Virus record (IMG/VR): IMGVR_UViG_3300008120_000291
Span: 1 to 33,050 of that record
DNA length: 33,050 nt
Reading direction: 5' to 3' (one strand)
Origin: a virus
Shown here: in pieces, positions 31,395 through 33,050 of the stretch
Numbering within the stretch: the stretch's first letter is position 1
How the letters are laid out: each line of letters opens with the position of its first letter
The notes under the pieces: model-generated
The model's database searches: none
What the model saw: the letters and a program-made list of their open reading frames with translations, nothing else
Told to the model about the DNA's origin: nothing
Translations under genes and position numbers: made by a program

Positions 31395-33050
31395 TTATGG
31401 TCCAACAATCAAGGTTAGAATCCCGACATTCGCACCACTTCCCCAACTGTAAGTATATGTCCCTACGGTAGCACCCAAAAGTGATAATGTTTTAGATGTG
31501 AAAGTCGACTGTGTTGTTAATGTTGAATTTGAAACGTAACCAGTTGGTAATATTAAATAATTACTTGCTGCAATAGTTTGGATACCCACCGCAACACCAT
31601 TTCCTGTGTTTGCCTGTGTCAATGCTCCTAAACCAAAATTACTAGGTATAGTTAATGTTGGTCCTCCATATGCACTTGAAGAAAGTTGTGTAACATTACC
31701 TTCCCCACAAAAGAAATTGGAGTTATTAGGTCTAACCGAACCAAGTAAAGCACCAGAAAATGAGGAAGTTAAATTAGTTATATCAAAAGTACCAGTACCT
31801 GAAAGTATAACATCTTCCCCAAGTTCAAACAAACGCATAGTAAAAGTTGATGATGGTGGTTCTGTTGGTGTAGGTGTTGGTGTAGGTGTCGGAGGTATTG
31901 GTGTTGCAGTCGGAGTTGATGTTGGTGTAGAAGATGGTGTAGGCGTCGGAGGTATTGGTGTTGCAGTCGGAGTTGATGTTGGTGTAGAAGATGGTGTAGG
32001 CGTCATTGTTGGGGTCGGTGTCATTGTTGGGGTTACTGGTTGTAGACAAAATTTATATAGTTGCCCTGTAATGAACTGACCACTAGAAAGAGTTACTGTA
32101 TATGTGTAATTACCACCAACATTAGTACTACTAATAGACCCAACGACTCCATTATAAAGATTACCAATACCACTCACATACCAACCAGGTTGAACAAAAA
32201 CTAAAGGGTACTCACTACTCCCAATATAGAAAGTACCGACAGATGAATTAGTAGGGTATGTATTTTCATAATATATCTCTATACAAGGAGCCAAACCTTG
32301 ATTAGTAAGTGTGATACCATCAAAGGTTGGAAGATCCAAACTAATTGCCTGTATTTCTGTCAAAGTGTTGGGAGATACGGTAAAGGATATTAAAGTATTA
32401 GATGAATTCCAAAATTGGACCGTTATTGGGTTTAATGTATTATTTACTAAACGGTAATTATAAAGCCCTGGTACTAATGTTGGTGTTGGGGTTGGCGTTG
32501 CCGATGGAGTACTACTCGGTGTTGGTGTTGGTGTCGGAGTTGTTGGAGTTAAACAATTTGGACACCAGTAATTAAAAAGTTGATATTGTTGTTCTAAAAT
32601 TCTGAAGTTATGTTGAATTGAAGGTGAACCTAATGGTTCCGTATACATTCTAAATTGTGAAATTCCACCCATAAAAGTTCCGCCAAAATTTTGTTCCAAA
32701 AGTATGTCAGTACTTAATCCGCTGTATGTTGTTGCGGATAAAATATTATTTGGGAACAGCTCGGGATCTTGTTGATACGGACCGTATGGTAAAGTACTTG
32801 AAGAAAAAATCAAATGGTCATGTAATCCTTGAGTACCTCCACCAAATGAAATGTTAAAAGGTACACCTATTTGTTTTTCTTTTTCGGTATTAAGCTCTCT
32901 TGGAATTATCTCCTCAAAATTCTCAATTATTAAAAATAAATAACCATTAGCATAAATTTTTAGTCTACCTAATCTATACCATGTTTCATCAAACCATTTA
33001 TTATCGAATCTTACTTTGAATACTTTATTTTCTTTTGTTCCGCCAGAGTG
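31395..33050 (-). CDS. Thr/Pro-rich adhesin or fibre-like protein, 5' end outside the window (at least 551 aa)
   Basis: The frame is open from the right window edge to the stop at 31395, so the start lies outside. The first TTG at 32813 is not a real start. The visible part begins with KVRFDNKWFDETWYRLGRLK and IPREL, then GVPFNISFGGGTQGL, a pattern frequent in phage structural proteins of Bacteroidota phages. This is followed by a beta segment, a 30-residue Thr-Pro linker, a beta domain, a second long Thr/Pro/Ser linker with two perfect 19-residue repeats, and a C-terminal beta domain with Gly/Ser/Thr-rich strands. Such Thr-Pro linkers often connect exposed domains in receptor-binding or fibre proteins. 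The host-binding role is inference. Confidence 0.75.
   Translation of the reverse strand, partial: HSGGTKENKVFKVRFDNKWFDETWYRLGRLKIYANGYLFLIIENFEEIIPRELNTEKEKQIGVPFNISFGGGTQGLHDHLIFSSSTLPYGPYQQDPELFPNNILSATTYSGLSTDILLEQNFGGTFMGGISQFRMYTEPLGSPSIQHNFRILEQQYQLFNYWCPNCLTPTTPTPTPTPSSTPSATPTPTPTLVPGLYNYRLVNNTLNPITVQFWNSSNTLISFTVSPNTLTEIQAISLDLPTFDGITLTNQGLAPCIEIYYENTYPTNSSVGTFYIGSSEYPLVFVQPGWYVSGIGNLYNGVVGSISSTNVGGNYTYTVTLSSGQFITGQLYKFCLQPVTPTMTPTPTMTPTPSSTPTSTPTATPIPPTPTPSSTPTSTPTATPIPPTPTPTPTPTEPPSSTFTMRLFELGEDVILSGTGTFDITNLTSSFSGALLGSVRPNNSNFFCGEGNVTQLSSSAYGGPTLTIPSNFGLGALTQANTGNGVAVGIQTIAASNYLILPTGYVSNSTLTTQSTFTSKTLSLLGATVGTYTYSWGSGANVGILTLIVGP
31891..32004. repeat. Perfect 57-bp tandem duplication in the Thr/Pro linker
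   Basis: Two adjacent copies, 31891-31947 and 31948-32004, identical over 57 bp on the plus strand. They encode the 19-residue unit TPTPSSTPTSTPTATPIPP of the minus-strand gene. The lack of any substitution points to a recent duplication or active slippage. Flanking DNA is itself low complexity (TPTP codons). Confidence 0.95.

Noticed and set aside
31372-31446. Extended start for the 117-residue gene at 31446
   Set aside because: Lies within the adhesin-like gene; residues WCECRDSNLDCW do not look like the rest of the protein.
31825-32049. 74-residue minus-strand frame with Thr/Asn/Asp repeats
   Set aside because: Out-of-frame reading of the same 57-bp repeats within the adhesin gene.
31606-32079. 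157-residue plus-strand frame with Gly-Val repeats
   Set aside because: Antisense of the Thr-Pro linker; GVGVGV is the mirror of the ACN/CCN codon repeats.
32811-32813. TTG at 32813 as the start of the adhesin-like gene
   Set aside because: The same frame is open to the right edge and reads NISFGGGTQGL, so the gene begins outside the window.
1-33050. tRNA genes, CRISPR arrays, integrase or insertion sequences
   Set aside because: None of the expected cloverleaf, regular repeat-spacer or transposase patterns was seen on reading; gaps between genes are too short for most of them.

Overview
The window looks like part of the genome of a large, AT-rich tailed phage with a contractile tail, in the T4 supergroup (class Caudoviricetes). 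The evidence is a set of T4-type structural proteins recognisable from sequence: tail sheath (gp18-like), tail tube (gp19-like), neck and tail-completion proteins (gp13-, gp14- and gp15-like), a gp26-like baseplate hub protein, a gp53/LysM-like wedge protein, a tape measure candidate and a family B DNA polymerase. Start codons are preceded by A/T-rich leaders with no Shine-Dalgarno sequence. Together with several domain types common in phages of Bacteroidota, this suggests a Bacteroidota (flavobacterium-like) host. The host call is inference.

Layout. From 1 to about 23.8 kb almost everything is on the minus strand, so it reads right to left: gp14-like neck, gp15-like tail completion, tail sheath, a 45-residue protein, a HAD-fold protein, tail tube, gp26-like hub protein with a small overlapping gp51-like frame, tape measure, a 2037-residue baseplate protein, the LysM/gp53-like protein, a 2130-residue hub-like protein, and two small proteins. 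A further gene starts at 61 and runs off the left edge. One 49-residue plus-strand gene, probably a ribbon-helix-helix protein, sits between the gp15-like and sheath genes. From 23.88 to 28.1 kb the plus strand carries a broken SNF2-type helicase, a metalloprotease-superoxide dismutase fusion, the gp13-like neck protein and a small unknown protein. From 28.1 kb to the right edge the minus strand carries DNA polymerase, a small beta-rich protein and the 3' part of a Thr/Pro-rich adhesin-like gene.

How the genes fit together. The minus-strand block is a tail and baseplate assembly line in roughly T4 order, but baseplate functions appear merged into two giant proteins. One carries an OmpA-like peptidoglycan-binding segment and seven N-terminal repeats. 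Three transcription terminators and a recurrent TATTTATA motif just upstream of many starts, always in the sense orientation, outline the transcription units.

Most unusual points: (1) one 361-residue protein joins an HExxH zincin-like domain to a complete Mn-type superoxide dismutase; (2) a gp51-like frame without an ATG overlaps the gp26-like gene in the +1 frame at a T-run followed by CGG, a possible programmed frameshift just before the tape measure gene; (3) the SNF2 helicase has lost its DEAH segment and its reading frame; (4) a HAD phosphatase-like gene sits between sheath and tube genes. No tRNA, rRNA, CRISPR array, insertion sequence or integrase was seen. No gene-free stretch exceeds 300 bases; the longest is about 140 bases.
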